Assembly: GCF_003259895.1 (NCBI RefSeq) | Contig: NZ_QLME01000022.1 | Location: 1 to 54,223 of the forward strand | Direction of reading: 5' to 3' | DNA: 54,223 nt | DNA from: Halanaerobium saccharolyticum | GTDB taxonomy: Bacteria > Bacillota > Halanaerobiia > Halanaerobiales > Halanaerobiaceae | In this document: in pieces, positions 1-7,810 of the stretch | Position numbering within the stretch: the stretch's first letter is position 1 | How the letters are laid out: each line of letters begins with the position of its first letter | Program-made: the position numbers and the translations under genes | Notes under the pieces: model-generated | Seen by the model: only the letters and a program-made list of their open reading frames with translations | The model's database searches: none | What the model was told of the DNA's origin: nothing

Positions 1-430
1 CATTTTCTCATTCAATTTTTAAATTCTTAAAATTGAATCCAATCTACTTATTTACAGTTTTTTACTATTTTCTTTGCCTATTTTGCAAACACCTAATTTT
101 TGAATATTAAATAACTTTGTTCTAAAATTCGCAAAACATAATAAAAAAAATTAAAGATATTAATGTCAAATTGAGACAAAAGTTGTTTATAATATAATTC
201 ACAAGTTTCTACAATAATTATATACTATTTATTGATGATACTAAAATAATAATATCTTATGCTGGATAACTTTATGTTATATAGGACTTTCATTTTAATT
301 AGGATTTTGCATAGCTGCTGTAAACTTGTATAATGAGTGACAGTTAAAATTTGAAGGATAATAAATTTAATAAAGTTGATTTACTACAGCCAGAAGAATT
401 AATAAAAGTTATTAATTTATCTGTTATCAT
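1..430. other. AT-rich intergenic region
   Basis: No convincing gene is visible. The one promoter-like element is TTGCAT (307-312), a 16-bp spacer and TATAAT (329-334) on the plus strand. A TTG-started frame from 351 runs through the copper promoter that follows, so I do not treat it as a gene. The left end may hold regulatory DNA of a gene outside the window. Confidence 0.5.
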
Positions 431-434
431 TAAT

Positions 435-498
435 TTGACTACTATAATTCTGAGTGCTATACTATGTTTAAATACACAGGTGGGGTATATGGGGTATA
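435..498 (+). promoter_or_regulatory. Copper-responsive promoter with CsoR-like operator (copy 1)
   Basis: TTGACT (435-440), a 17-bp spacer and TATACT (458-463) form a strong promoter. The spacer end and the bases after the -10 are nearly identical to the promoters at 6183 and 42609 (CTGAGTGY-TATACT-ATGTTTAA). The putative operator ATACACAGGTGGGGTAT lies at 472-488, at or just downstream of the expected transcription start. The GGGGTATAT half is repeated in tandem (482-490 and 491-499). ATAC-N6-GGGGTAY resembles known CsoR operators, and a csoR gene is at 10580. Confidence 0.75.
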
Positions 499-550
499 TT
501 AAATAAAACTAATAATGCAACAGGGGAGTAAATTTCTTGGGGGGATGATT

Positions 551-1000
551 TTGAAAAAAACATTAAGGTTAATTGCTATTTTTACACTTACTGCTTTAAT
601 TATTTTTGCAGCAGGTGAATATATTATTTGTGGAATATTTTATTCTATGGAAGGACAGGCTTTTATTGAACATCAGCTTCTAATGTTTTCTGCTATTATG
701 GGTGATGTATTTATTGCACTGGGATTACTTTTACTGTTGGCTTTTGTAAATAGAAGAAGTGACTGGTTTTTAGATAAGTGGGAACGCAAGGATATTGTGA
801 TTCATCTTCTTTATTCCACGCTGCTGGCGTTTTATTTTGAAGCCCATGCACTTTATACCGGGCGCTGGGGATATAGTGAATCAATGCCTCTAGTAAAAGG
901 TACATCTATTGGTTTAGTTCCAGTTTTATTTCTTATTATTTTAATTCCACTTATTTTTTATATAACAGAAAAGATTTATAAATTTAGATATGATAAATAG
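551..1000 (+). CDS. Small integral membrane protein, copper operon leader
   Basis: The protein has about 149 residues and four predicted membrane helices. Between helices 2 and 3 is a polar loop rich in W, D and R, and a conserved-looking stretch (FYFEAHALYTGRWGYSESMP) precedes the last helix. I do not recognise a named family. The TTG at 551 is chosen because a GGGGGGATGAT ribosome site lies just upstream; ATG 545 and ATG 515 are alternatives with worse spacing. It is the first gene after a CsoR-type promoter and 84 bp ahead of the CopB-type ATPase, so a role in copper handling or in assisting the pump is inferred from position only. Confidence 0.7.
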   Translation: MKKTLRLIAIFTLTALIIFAAGEYIICGIFYSMEGQAFIEHQLLMFSAIMGDVFIALGLLLLLAFVNRRSDWFLDKWERKDIVIHLLYSTLLAFYFEAHALYTGRWGYSESMPLVKGTSIGLVPVLFLIILIPLIFYITEKIYKFRYDK

Positions 1001-1084
1001 GGAGCGTACAAATATCTTAAATATATATAATTTAAAAAACAATTAGATTTTATATAATGAAGATTAAAATGGGAGGTATTAAAA

Positions 1085-3019
1085 ATGGATCATCAGAAAA
1101 TGTTAGAGGATTTTAAAAAGCGGTTTAAAATTTCTTTAGTGATTACAGTTCCAATTTTATTGCTTTCACCAATGATTCAGAGCTTTTTTGGCTACAGTTT
1201 TGAGTTTGTAGGCAGTCAATATCTTTTGTTTTTGCTTTCTACAGTTATTTTCTTTTATGGAGGCTGGCCATTTTTAACAGGTTTAAAAGATGAACTGAGT
1301 GATAAACAGCCAGGAATGATGACCTTAATTGCTCTGGCAATTTCTGTTGCCTATTTTTACAGTTCAGCAGTTGTCTTTGGTCTGGAAGGTAGATTTTTCT
1401 TCTGGGAGCTGGCAACACTAATTGTCATTATGCTCCTGGGACACTGGATTGAGATGCGGTCTGTTATGGGTGCCTCTCAGGCTTTAGAAGAACTGGCCAA
1501 ATTAATGCCAGATCAGGCTCATAAAATTGTTGATGGAGAAGTTAAAGAAATTAAAATTAAAGAATTGGAAAAAGGAGATCAGGTTTTAGTTAAACCAGGA
1601 GAAAAAATTCCTGCGGATGGTATAATTTACGAAGGCAGCTCCTATATAGATGAGTCCATGTTAACAGGAGAATCAGAACCTGTAGAAAGAGGAGAAGAGG
1701 AAGAAGTAATAGGTGGTTCAGTTAATGGTGATAGTTCAATTAAAATTAGAATAGAAAAAGCGGGGGATGAGAGTTATCTGTCTCAGGTTATAGAAATGGT
1801 TAAAGAATCTCAGGCTGCTAAATCTAAAACTCAAAATTTTGCTGATAGAGCAGCATTGTGGCTAACTATTATTGCAATTACAGCTGGTACCCTAACTTTT
1901 GGCAGCTGGTTTTATATAACAGGAGATTTGGCCTTTGCCATAGAACGGATGGCAACAGTGATGGTTATCACCTGTCCCCATGCATTAGGACTTGCGATTC
2001 CACTGGTAGTAGCAGTTTCTACCACCCTATCTGCTAAAAATGGACTGCTGATCCGCAACCGGACTGCTTTTGAAAATTCACGCAAAATAGATACTGTTTT
2101 ATTTGATAAAACTGGAACCTTAACTGAAGGAGAATTTGGAGTCGAAGCAGTAGAAAGTTTTGCATATGAGTATAATAAAGAAGATATTTTACAGAAAGCA
2201 GCTTCCCTGGAACAGGAATCAGAACATCCAATTGCAAATGGAATAGTAAAAAGGGCTGAAACTGACGAAGTTGAGCTGCTGAAAGTTGATGATTTTGAGA
2301 TAATTAAAGGTAAAGGAGTAATTGGAAAGATAAATGGTACTGATTTTAAAGCAGTTTCTCCAGGTTTTCTGGAAGAAAATAATATCGAAGTACCACAGTC
2401 TGCTTTAAAAGAAGGTCCCTTTACTGAAGTCTTTATTCTGGAAGCGGGAAATTTAATCGGAATGATTAGACTTGCTGATCAGATTAGAGAAAGTTCTTAT
2501 CAGGCTGTACAGAAACTTAAGGATAGAGGGATTAAAGTTAAGATGCTGACAGGAGATAATCAGAAAACTGCTGAATATGTAAGTAATGAGCTTGGTTTAA
2601 CTGATTATTTTGCTGAAATATTACCTGACGAGAAACAGAAAAAAGTAGAAGAACTTCAGGCTCAAGGTGCTTTTGTGGCGATGACCGGTGATGGTGTTAA
2701 TGATGCTCCAGCCCTGGCAAAAGCAGATATCGGGATTGCAATCGGTTCTGGTACAGATGTAGCTGCAGAAACGGCAGATATTATTCTGGTTGAAAGTGAT
2801 CCACTTGATGTTTTAAAGCTGATTGAATTTGGCAGCCTGACATTTAAAAAGATGATTCAGAATTTATTCTGGGCTACAGGTTATAATGCCTTTGCGATTC
2901 CACTGGCTGCTGGTGTGCTGGCAGGTTTTGGAATTATGATTTCGCCTGCAGTGGGTGCAGTACTGATGTCAATGAGTACAGTGATTGTAGCAATCAATGC
3001 CAAAATGTTAAAGTTTTAA
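1085..3019 (+). CDS. copB: CopB-type copper-exporting P1B ATPase
   Basis: This 644-residue P-type ATPase has no N-terminal HMA domain and no long His-rich tail. The actuator motif TGES is near residue 194. The transmembrane metal motif is CPH (C297-P298-H299), which defines the P1B-3 (CopB) group, not the CPC of CopA. The phosphorylated Asp is D341 in DKTGTLTEG, and TGDGVNDAP marks the hinge. P1B-3 pumps export Cu(II) or Cu(I) across the cytoplasmic membrane. GGGAGG precedes the ATG. It follows the small membrane protein under the copper promoter at 435 and ends before a strong terminator, so the two genes form an operon. Confidence 0.92.
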   Translation: MDHQKMLEDFKKRFKISLVITVPILLLSPMIQSFFGYSFEFVGSQYLLFLLSTVIFFYGGWPFLTGLKDELSDKQPGMMTLIALAISVAYFYSSAVVFGLEGRFFFWELATLIVIMLLGHWIEMRSVMGASQALEELAKLMPDQAHKIVDGEVKEIKIKELEKGDQVLVKPGEKIPADGIIYEGSSYIDESMLTGESEPVERGEEEEVIGGSVNGDSSIKIRIEKAGDESYLSQVIEMVKESQAAKSKTQNFADRAALWLTIIAITAGTLTFGSWFYITGDLAFAIERMATVMVITCPHALGLAIPLVVAVSTTLSAKNGLLIRNRTAFENSRKIDTVLFDKTGTLTEGEFGVEAVESFAYEYNKEDILQKAASLEQESEHPIANGIVKRAETDEVELLKVDDFEIIKGKGVIGKINGTDFKAVSPGFLEENNIEVPQSALKEGPFTEVFILEAGNLIGMIRLADQIRESSYQAVQKLKDRGIKVKMLTGDNQKTAEYVSNELGLTDYFAEILPDEKQKKVEELQAQGAFVAMTGDGVNDAPALAKADIGIAIGSGTDVAAETADIILVESDPLDVLKLIEFGSLTFKKMIQNLFWATGYNAFAIPLAAGVLAGFGIMISPAVGAVLMSMSTVIVAINAKMLKF

Positions 3020-3099
3020 ATTTGATTTAAATATAATAATAATTTCATTAGTTGTTTTCAGACGCAGTTAATGAAAAATTAAATATTTATTGATTATAA

Positions 3100-3151
3100 C
3101 CTCAGCTAACTTCAGAATTAAATTTTTTGAAGCTGGCTGAGGTCTTTTTTT
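3100..3151 (+). terminator. Rho-independent terminator after copB
   Basis: The arm CCTCAGCTAACTTCA pairs imperfectly with TGAAGCTGGCTGAGG, followed by a run of T at 3144-3151. It closes the copB operon and separates it from the next ATPase operon. Confidence 0.85.
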
Positions 3152-3159
3152 GTAAAAAA

Positions 3160-3200
3160 TGATTTATATCATAGCTGCCTTCCCGAAAAATAGTTATACT
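3160..3200 (+). promoter_or_regulatory. Crp/Fnr-type box and -10 element ahead of second ATPase operon
   Basis: A perfect inverted repeat TGATTTATATCA (TGAT-N4-ATCA, 3160-3171) matches the core of Fnr-type sites. A -10 TATACT lies at 3195-3200, and no good -35 exists 17 bp upstream (tagctg). With a start near 3207 the palindrome centres at about -41.5, the usual place of a class II Crp/Fnr activator site. The operon ends with a Crp/Fnr gene (5464), so autoregulation is likely but inferred. Confidence 0.6.
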
Positions 3201-3233
3201 GGTGATACAAAGTAATCAGGGAGGTTGTTTAAG

Positions 3234-5075
3234 ATGAAAAAGAAATTAAAAATAGTAATGATATCAGGAATTTTAATTGCAATAGGGTGGTTAAGTAATT
3301 TATTGAATTTTGATCCACTAATTTTCAATACAGCAATGGTAGCAGCTGCTATTGTTGCAGGATATCAGGTAGCTATCAGCGCCTATAACACTTTAAAGAT
3401 GAAAGTAATCAGTATTAATTTGCTGGTAACAATAGCTGCTGTAGGGGCAGTTATTATTGGAGAATACTGGGAGGCTGCCGCTGTGACATTTTTGTTTGCC
3501 TTTGGCTCCTATTTAGAAAGCAGAACAGTAGGCAAAGCCAGAGATGCAATAAGGGATCTGATGGATCTGGCTCCCAATCTGGCTGCAGTTATCAGAGATG
3601 GAGAAGAAAAAGAGATAGCTGCAGAAGAAGTAGAGATCGAGGAGGTAGTAATCGTCAGGCCGGGAGAAAAAATTCCGGTTGATGGTACTGTAATTAAAGG
3701 AAAAAGTGAGGTTAATCAGGCAGCTATTACCGGAGAATCAATACCGGTTAGCAAAGAAACCGGAGATGAAGTCTTCAGCGGTACTATAAATAAAAATGGC
3801 TATCTGGAAATTAAAACAGAAAGGGTTGGAGATGATACTACTTTTGGTAAAATAATAGAGCTGGTAGAAGAAGCTCAGGAAGAAAAAGCTCCAACTCAAA
3901 AACTGATGGAGCGTTTTTCAAAATATTATACTCCGGGAATTATTCTGCTTGCCCTTATTTCTTATTTTATCAGCGGCAGTGTCAGACTTTCTTTAACCCT
4001 ACTGGTTATTGGCTGTCCGGGAGCGTTGGTTATTTCAACTCCAATATCTATTGTAGCCGGAATTGGTAATGGTGCCAAAAATGGAATTTTGATCAAGGGA
4101 GGTGAATATTTAGAAAAATCAGGTGAAATCGATATGGTTGCCTTTGATAAAACTGGAACTTTAAGTAAAGGAGAAGCAGAAGTTGATCAGATAATAACTT
4201 ATAATAAAGATAAAGCTGAAGTTTTAAGGCTGGCGGCCGCTGCCGAATTTAATTCTGAACATCATCTGGCCCGGGCCATCAAAAAGAAAGCAGAGAAGAT
4301 GCTGGAAACTGAATTCAATTCTCCAATTAATTTTGAATCTCAGACCGGAAAAGGAATAACTGCTCAAATTGATGGTAAAGAAATTATGATTGGAAACAGC
4401 AGGTTATTTAATGAGCAGGGAATTGAAATTAAGCCAGAAATTGAAGAACAAAAAAACATTCTGGAAGAGCAGGGCAAAACAGTTGTAATAGTGGCAGAAA
4501 ACAAACAGATTATAGCGCTGATTTCAATTGCGGATAGGCCAAGAGAAAATGCCTATCAGATTGTAGAAAAATTAAAGCAGGTAGGCATCAAAAAAGTAGT
4601 AATGTTAACCGGAGATAATAAGAAGATTGCAGAATCGGTTGCCAGTGAGCTAAAACTTGATGGTTATAAAGCAGAATTGCTGCCAGAAGATAAGGTAAAG
4701 GCAGTGGAAGAATATCAAGAAGAAGGCTATAAAGTTGCTATGGTAGGAGATGGAATAAATGACACTCCTTCTCTGGTAACAGCAGATATTGGGATCGCAA
4801 TGGGAGCAGCCGGTACAGATGCTGCAATTGATACAGCAGATATTACTTTGATGGCAGATAACTTAAATAAATTACCATATGCAATTGGACTTAGCAAAGC
4901 AGCTAATAGAAATATAAAACAAAATGTAGTTTTTGCTGTTCTGATTGTTTTCGCTCTGCTGGCAGGCGTTTTAGGTCAGAAAGTATTTCTGGCTTCTGGA
5001 ATGCTGGTTCATGAGTTAAGTGTTTTAATAGTAATCTTTAATGCTATGCGTCTATTGAGATATGATATAGCTTAA
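3234..5075 (+). CDS. P1B-type heavy metal ATPase with variant CPG motif
   Basis: This 613-residue pump has the actuator TGES, phosphorylation site D305 (DKTGTLSKG) and hinge GDGINDTPS, all typical of P1B ATPases. Sequence around the channel (ALVISTPISIV, then GAKNGILIKGGE) matches the Zn/Cd/Pb ZntA-CadA branch. The metal motif, however, reads C261-P262-G263 instead of CPC. The N-terminus has no HMA domain; a free HMA protein follows at 5146. AGGGAGG sits 9 nt before ATG 3234. Together with the HMA and Crp/Fnr genes it forms an operon behind an Fnr-like box. Cation specificity cannot be read from the sequence; a divalent metal such as Zn, Cd or Fe is my guess. Confidence 0.88.
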   Translation: MKKKLKIVMISGILIAIGWLSNLLNFDPLIFNTAMVAAAIVAGYQVAISAYNTLKMKVISINLLVTIAAVGAVIIGEYWEAAAVTFLFAFGSYLESRTVGKARDAIRDLMDLAPNLAAVIRDGEEKEIAAEEVEIEEVVIVRPGEKIPVDGTVIKGKSEVNQAAITGESIPVSKETGDEVFSGTINKNGYLEIKTERVGDDTTFGKIIELVEEAQEEKAPTQKLMERFSKYYTPGIILLALISYFISGSVRLSLTLLVIGCPGALVISTPISIVAGIGNGAKNGILIKGGEYLEKSGEIDMVAFDKTGTLSKGEAEVDQIITYNKDKAEVLRLAAAAEFNSEHHLARAIKKKAEKMLETEFNSPINFESQTGKGITAQIDGKEIMIGNSRLFNEQGIEIKPEIEEQKNILEEQGKTVVIVAENKQIIALISIADRPRENAYQIVEKLKQVGIKKVVMLTGDNKKIAESVASELKLDGYKAELLPEDKVKAVEEYQEEGYKVAMVGDGINDTPSLVTADIGIAMGAAGTDAAIDTADITLMADNLNKLPYAIGLSKAANRNIKQNVVFAVLIVFALLAGVLGQKVFLASGMLVHELSVLIVIFNAMRLLRYDIA

Positions 5076-5145
5076 AAAAGATAATTTTGGTTTATAGAAT
5101 ATTTTTTAGAAGAATTTAAATAATATAATCTGGAGGTAGAAACAA

Positions 5146-5361
5146 ATGAAAAAAATTAAACTTTATTTAGAAGAGCTGAGCTGTCCTGATTGTGCAAATA
5201 AGGTAGAAAAGGTTTTGAGTAAAACAGAGGGAGTAACTGAGGCTGATGTTCATTATACAACCAGTAAGGCTAATGTAAAGTATGATCCGGCCAAAATTAA
5301 TCCGGATGGGCTAAAAAAAGCAGTGGCAAAAACAGGATATCAAGTGGAAAAGACTAAATAA
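5146..5361 (+). CDS. Free heavy-metal-associated (HMA) metallochaperone
   Basis: The 71-residue protein is a single ferredoxin-like HMA domain. The metal loop is LSCPDC (C13 and C16). The rest of the fold (ANKVEKVLSKTEGV, then YDPAKI) fits CopZ and the N-terminal domains of ZntA. It lies 70 bp after the CPG ATPase, which lacks its own HMA domain, so it probably delivers metal to that pump or acts as its detached regulatory domain. GGAGG precedes the ATG. Confidence 0.88.
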   Translation: MKKIKLYLEELSCPDCANKVEKVLSKTEGVTEADVHYTTSKANVKYDPAKINPDGLKKAVAKTGYQVEKTK

Positions 5362-5369
5362 ATAATAAA

Positions 5370-5436
5370 GGGCATTTGCTTTTCTCTTTAAGTCTGATTA
5401 CTCAAAATCATATTAGCTGGAGAAAACAGATGCCCC
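5370..5436 (+). repeat. Imperfect inverted repeat between HMA and crp genes
   Basis: GGGCATTTGCTTTTCTC (5370-5386) is an imperfect reverse complement of GGAGAAAACAGATGCCCC (5419-5436). It is not followed by a T run, so it is more likely an mRNA processing or stability hairpin, or a binding site, than a terminator. Confidence 0.5.
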
Positions 5437-5463
5437 CAAATTTTATAACTAAGGGTGGATAAT

Positions 5464-6132
5464 ATGGACTCCTGTAATCATGATGCTTGTGTGAGAAAAG
5501 TACCAATTTTTTCTGATCTGGATAATGAAAAAATAAATAAATTGAATAGTCTGGTCAAACAGAGAGAATTCAAAAATGGTGAATTAATCTATCTGGAAGG
5601 AGAGATAGGAAAAAATATCTATATTATTGAATCGGGACTGGTCAAATTATATAGAAGTAATGAAGAGGGAAATCAGTATATCTTAAGATTATTAAAAGAA
5701 GGTAATTTCTTTGGTGAACTGGTATTATTTAAAGAAGAGCAGTTGAACAGCAGTGCAGAAGCTGTAGGGGACTGCAGTATCTGTCTGCTTCCAAAAAATG
5801 CACTGGAGAAATTAATTAAGTCATCATCAGAACTTTCCTATAAACTTCTATCAGCAATTACCAGCCGTTTAAATAAAACAGAAAATAAACTGCAGTCTCT
5901 GGCTCTGGAGGATGCAAAAGAAAAAACAATGCGTTTATTATTGGAGCTGGCTAAGGAAAGTGGCATAAAAAAAGAGAATGGTATTTTAATAAATTTACCG
6001 CTGAGCCGGGATGGTCTGGCAAATTTGATCGGAACAACTCAGGAAACACTAAGCCGCAAATTATCAGAGCTGCAGCAGGAAGAAATTATTTCAATGCAGG
6101 GACAGAAAAAGATTTTAATTAAAAATAATTAA
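5464..6132 (+). CDS. Crp/Fnr family transcriptional regulator
   Basis: The protein has about 222 residues. An N-terminal cyclic-nucleotide-binding-like beta barrel (about 12-120) is followed by a long dimer helix and a C-terminal winged helix with the motif DGLANLIGTTQETLSRKLSEL. The N-terminus carries two cysteines in CNHDAC before VRKVPIF, a pattern seen in many clostridial Crp/Fnr members; it is too short for a classical four-Cys Fnr cluster. ATG 5464 is preferred over GTG 5455 because AAGGGTGG lies 6 nt before it. It is the last gene of the CPG-ATPase operon and probably acts at the palindrome at 3160. Confidence 0.88.
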   Translation: MDSCNHDACVRKVPIFSDLDNEKINKLNSLVKQREFKNGELIYLEGEIGKNIYIIESGLVKLYRSNEEGNQYILRLLKEGNFFGELVLFKEEQLNSSAEAVGDCSICLLPKNALEKLIKSSSELSYKLLSAITSRLNKTENKLQSLALEDAKEKTMRLLLELAKESGIKKENGILINLPLSRDGLANLIGTTQETLSRKLSELQQEEIISMQGQKKILIKNN

Positions 6133-6152
6133 AATAATAGGTTGTTGATAAG

Positions 6153-6184
6153 ATACTGCTCTAGATTTGGGGCAGTATTTTTTT
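6153..6184 (+). terminator. Terminator after the Crp/Fnr gene
   Basis: ATACTGC (6153-6159) and GCAGTAT (6172-6178) form a 7-bp stem followed by seven T. The end of the T run overlaps the -35 box of the next copper promoter. Confidence 0.85.
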
Positions 6185-6238
6185 GACTTTATTAATCCTG
6201 AGTGTTATACTATGTTTAAAGATACCGTATAGGGGTAT
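6183..6238 (+). promoter_or_regulatory. Copper-responsive promoter with CsoR-like operator (copy 2)
   Basis: TTGACT (6183-6188), a 17-bp spacer and TATACT (6206-6211) are followed by the operator ATACCGTATAGGGGTAT at 6222-6238. The stretch from the spacer end to the operator is almost the same as at 451-471 and 42624-42646. It drives the methyltransferase gene at 6266. Confidence 0.8.
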
Positions 6239-6265
6239 ATAGAATCAAATCAAGGGGTTTTAATT

Positions 6266-6898
6266 ATGAGTAAAAATGACACAATTAAAAAGCGATATAA
6301 TCGAATTGCTCCAATCTATGATTCATTAGAACTGCTTATGGAAAAAGGAAAAATGGGGGGCTGGCGTCAGAATCTCTGGCAGAAAGTTCAAAATAAAATT
6401 GACAAAGCTGGAATGAAGCTTCTGGAAGCTGGAGTCGGAAGCGGTAAAAATATTGAATATTATCCGGATGATCTTGAAATTTTTGCCATAGATTTTAGTC
6501 CTAAAATGCTTAAAGAGGCAGAGAAAAAGGCACAAAAATATAATAAAGAAGTTAATTTGTTGGAAATGGATATTCAGGATCTGGATTTTGAAGATAATTA
6601 TTTTGATCTGATTATCAACAGCTGTGTATTCTGCTCGGTACCTGATCCGGTTAAAGGTCTAAAAGAATTAAAAAGAGTACTTAAACAAGATGGCAGGATA
6701 ATAATGCTGGAGCATATGCGCAGCCAGAATGAATTTGTTGGTAAGATGATGGATTTGTTTAACTGGGTTAGTCTCTACACCTGGGGAGCGAATATTAATC
6801 GCAAAACAATGCAGAATATAGAAAAAGCTGGACTTGAACTGGTTGAGGTTAATGATTTGATGTCTGATATTGTTAAAGAAATTGAGCTTAAGAAGTAA
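6266..6898 (+). CDS. Class I SAM-dependent methyltransferase (UbiE-like)
   Basis: This 210-residue enzyme has the Rossmann methyltransferase motifs: LLEAGVGSGKNIEYY (motif I, about residues 52-66), an acidic residue after strand 2 in IFAIDFSP, then DLIINSCVFCSVPDP and LKQDGRIIMLEHMR. The layout matches UbiE/MenG-type small-molecule methyltransferases, but no substrate can be named. AAGGGG precedes the ATG. It is the first gene after a CsoR-type promoter and 83 bp before copZ. This ties it to the copper response, which is unusual for this family. Confidence 0.85.
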   Translation: MSKNDTIKKRYNRIAPIYDSLELLMEKGKMGGWRQNLWQKVQNKIDKAGMKLLEAGVGSGKNIEYYPDDLEIFAIDFSPKMLKEAEKKAQKYNKEVNLLEMDIQDLDFEDNYFDLIINSCVFCSVPDPVKGLKELKRVLKQDGRIIMLEHMRSQNEFVGKMMDLFNWVSLYTWGANINRKTMQNIEKAGLELVEVNDLMSDIVKEIELKK

Positions 6899-6905
6899 TT
6901 TAATC

Positions 6906-6956
6906 TTGACAGAAACACTAAGTGATGTTATTATTATTTATACCCCTTACATGTAT
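6906..6956 (+). promoter_or_regulatory. copZ promoter with CsoR-like operator
   Basis: TTGACA (6906-6911), a 17-bp spacer and TATTAT (6929-6934) form the promoter. The 17-bp element ATACCCCTTACATGTAT (6940-6956) is the same operator type in reverse orientation; its reverse complement fits ATAC-N6-GGGGTAT. It again sits at the expected transcription start. Confidence 0.72.
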
Positions 6957-6981
6957 AATGTATAAAGGAGATGTTAATAAA

Positions 6982-7191
6982 ATGAAAAAAACAATTATTA
7001 TAGAAGGTATGTCCTGTGGACACTGTGAAATGCATACTAAAGAGGAATTAGAAAAAATTGATGGTGTTGTTTCTGCAGAAGCTGATTCTGATCAGGGTCA
7101 GGCTGTAGTAGAAATGGAAAAAGAGGTAACAGAAGACAAGTTAAAGGCCGCTGTTGAAGAAGCTGGCTATAACTATATAAGAACTGTATAA
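6982..7191 (+). CDS. copZ: Copper chaperone CopZ
   Basis: The 69-residue HMA domain has metal loop GMSCGHC (C12 and C15). It should bind Cu(I) and pass it to CopA or CsoR in the cytoplasm. ATG 6982 is chosen because AAAGGAG lies 11 nt upstream; the longer frame from 6922 would run through its own promoter and operator. Confidence 0.9.
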   Translation: MKKTIIIEGMSCGHCEMHTKEELEKIDGVVSAEADSDQGQAVVEMEKEVTEDKLKAAVEEAGYNYIRTV

Positions 7192-7214
7192 ATTTAAAAA
7201 ATTTTAATCTAAAT

Positions 7215-7231
7215 ATACATGGTAGGGGTAC
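7215..7231 (+). promoter_or_regulatory. CsoR-like operator upstream of the RseC-like gene
   Basis: ATACATGGTAGGGGTAC fits ATAC-N6-GGGGTAY. TATACA (7214-7219) could be a -10 overlapping it, but I find no good -35. The site may control an internal promoter or block read-through from copZ. Confidence 0.5.
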
Positions 7232-7262
7232 ATTTTTTTAAGCAAATAGGAGGTAAACTCCA

Positions 7263-7703
7263 ATGGAAGAATTAGCTACTGTAGTTAAAAGAAAAAAGAA
7301 TAAGGCAGAAGTAAAAATAATCAGACATTCTGCCTGCAGTAAATGTGATAAAAGCTGCAGTCTTGCTGGAGACAGCCATGATCAGGAAGAAATTGTGCTG
7401 GAAGTTGAAGATGAGATTGGTGTTAAGACAGGAGATCAGGTTTTAGTAGAAATGGAAAAAGGTAATCTTTTATTTGCTACTGTGGTTGTCTATGTAATTC
7501 CAATATTTTTAATGATTGCTGGATATTTTTTTGGAGTCTGGATAGCATCTTTGTTGAATACACAAGCAGCAGAACTGGCAGGTATTGCTGGTACTTTTGC
7601 TTTTTTAATTCTTTCATTTTTGATAAATAAATTATTTAACTCTCGTCTGAAAGAAATATCTTCTTTTCAGCCTAAAATCAGACGAATAATTAATAGAAGC
7701 TAA
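7263..7703 (+). CDS. RseC/MucC-family (SoxR-reducing system) membrane protein
   Basis: The protein has 146 residues. The N-terminal cytoplasmic part carries the cysteine cluster CSKCDKSC (about 23-30), followed by a small beta domain ending GDQVLVEMEKG. Two membrane helices (about 75-93 and 100-120) and a basic tail follow. This is the layout of RseC-family proteins, which accompany Rnf electron-transport complexes and sigma-E/SoxR control. Its place between copZ and copA, with a CsoR-like site 32 bp upstream, suggests a thiol or copper role. AGGAGG precedes the ATG. Confidence 0.8.
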   Translation: MEELATVVKRKKNKAEVKIIRHSACSKCDKSCSLAGDSHDQEEIVLEVEDEIGVKTGDQVLVEMEKGNLLFATVVVYVIPIFLMIAGYFFGVWIASLLNTQAAELAGIAGTFAFLILSFLINKLFNSRLKEISSFQPKIRRIINRS

Positions 7704-7810
7704 ATAATTAACTATATATAAAGAGCCCACGAGATTGCTTTTAGAAGTCTAAGTAAAGAATAAATTCTACCCATAGAATCACTAGTATATACTCTGAGGA
7801 GGATAATAAG

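Noticed and set aside
351-503. A TTG-started frame of about 50 codons ending before the first membrane gene
   Set aside because: It has no ribosome site and contains the copper promoter and operator; coding there is unlikely.
5389-5411. TGAT...ATCA pair in front of the Crp/Fnr gene as a second Fnr box
   Set aside because: The half-sites are 8 bp apart instead of 4 and no promoter is in the right place.
7763-7778. Palindrome ATTCTACCCATAGAAT before the 43-residue gene as a CsoR site
   Set aside because: It lacks the GGGGTA half and does not fit ATAC-N6-GGGGTAY.
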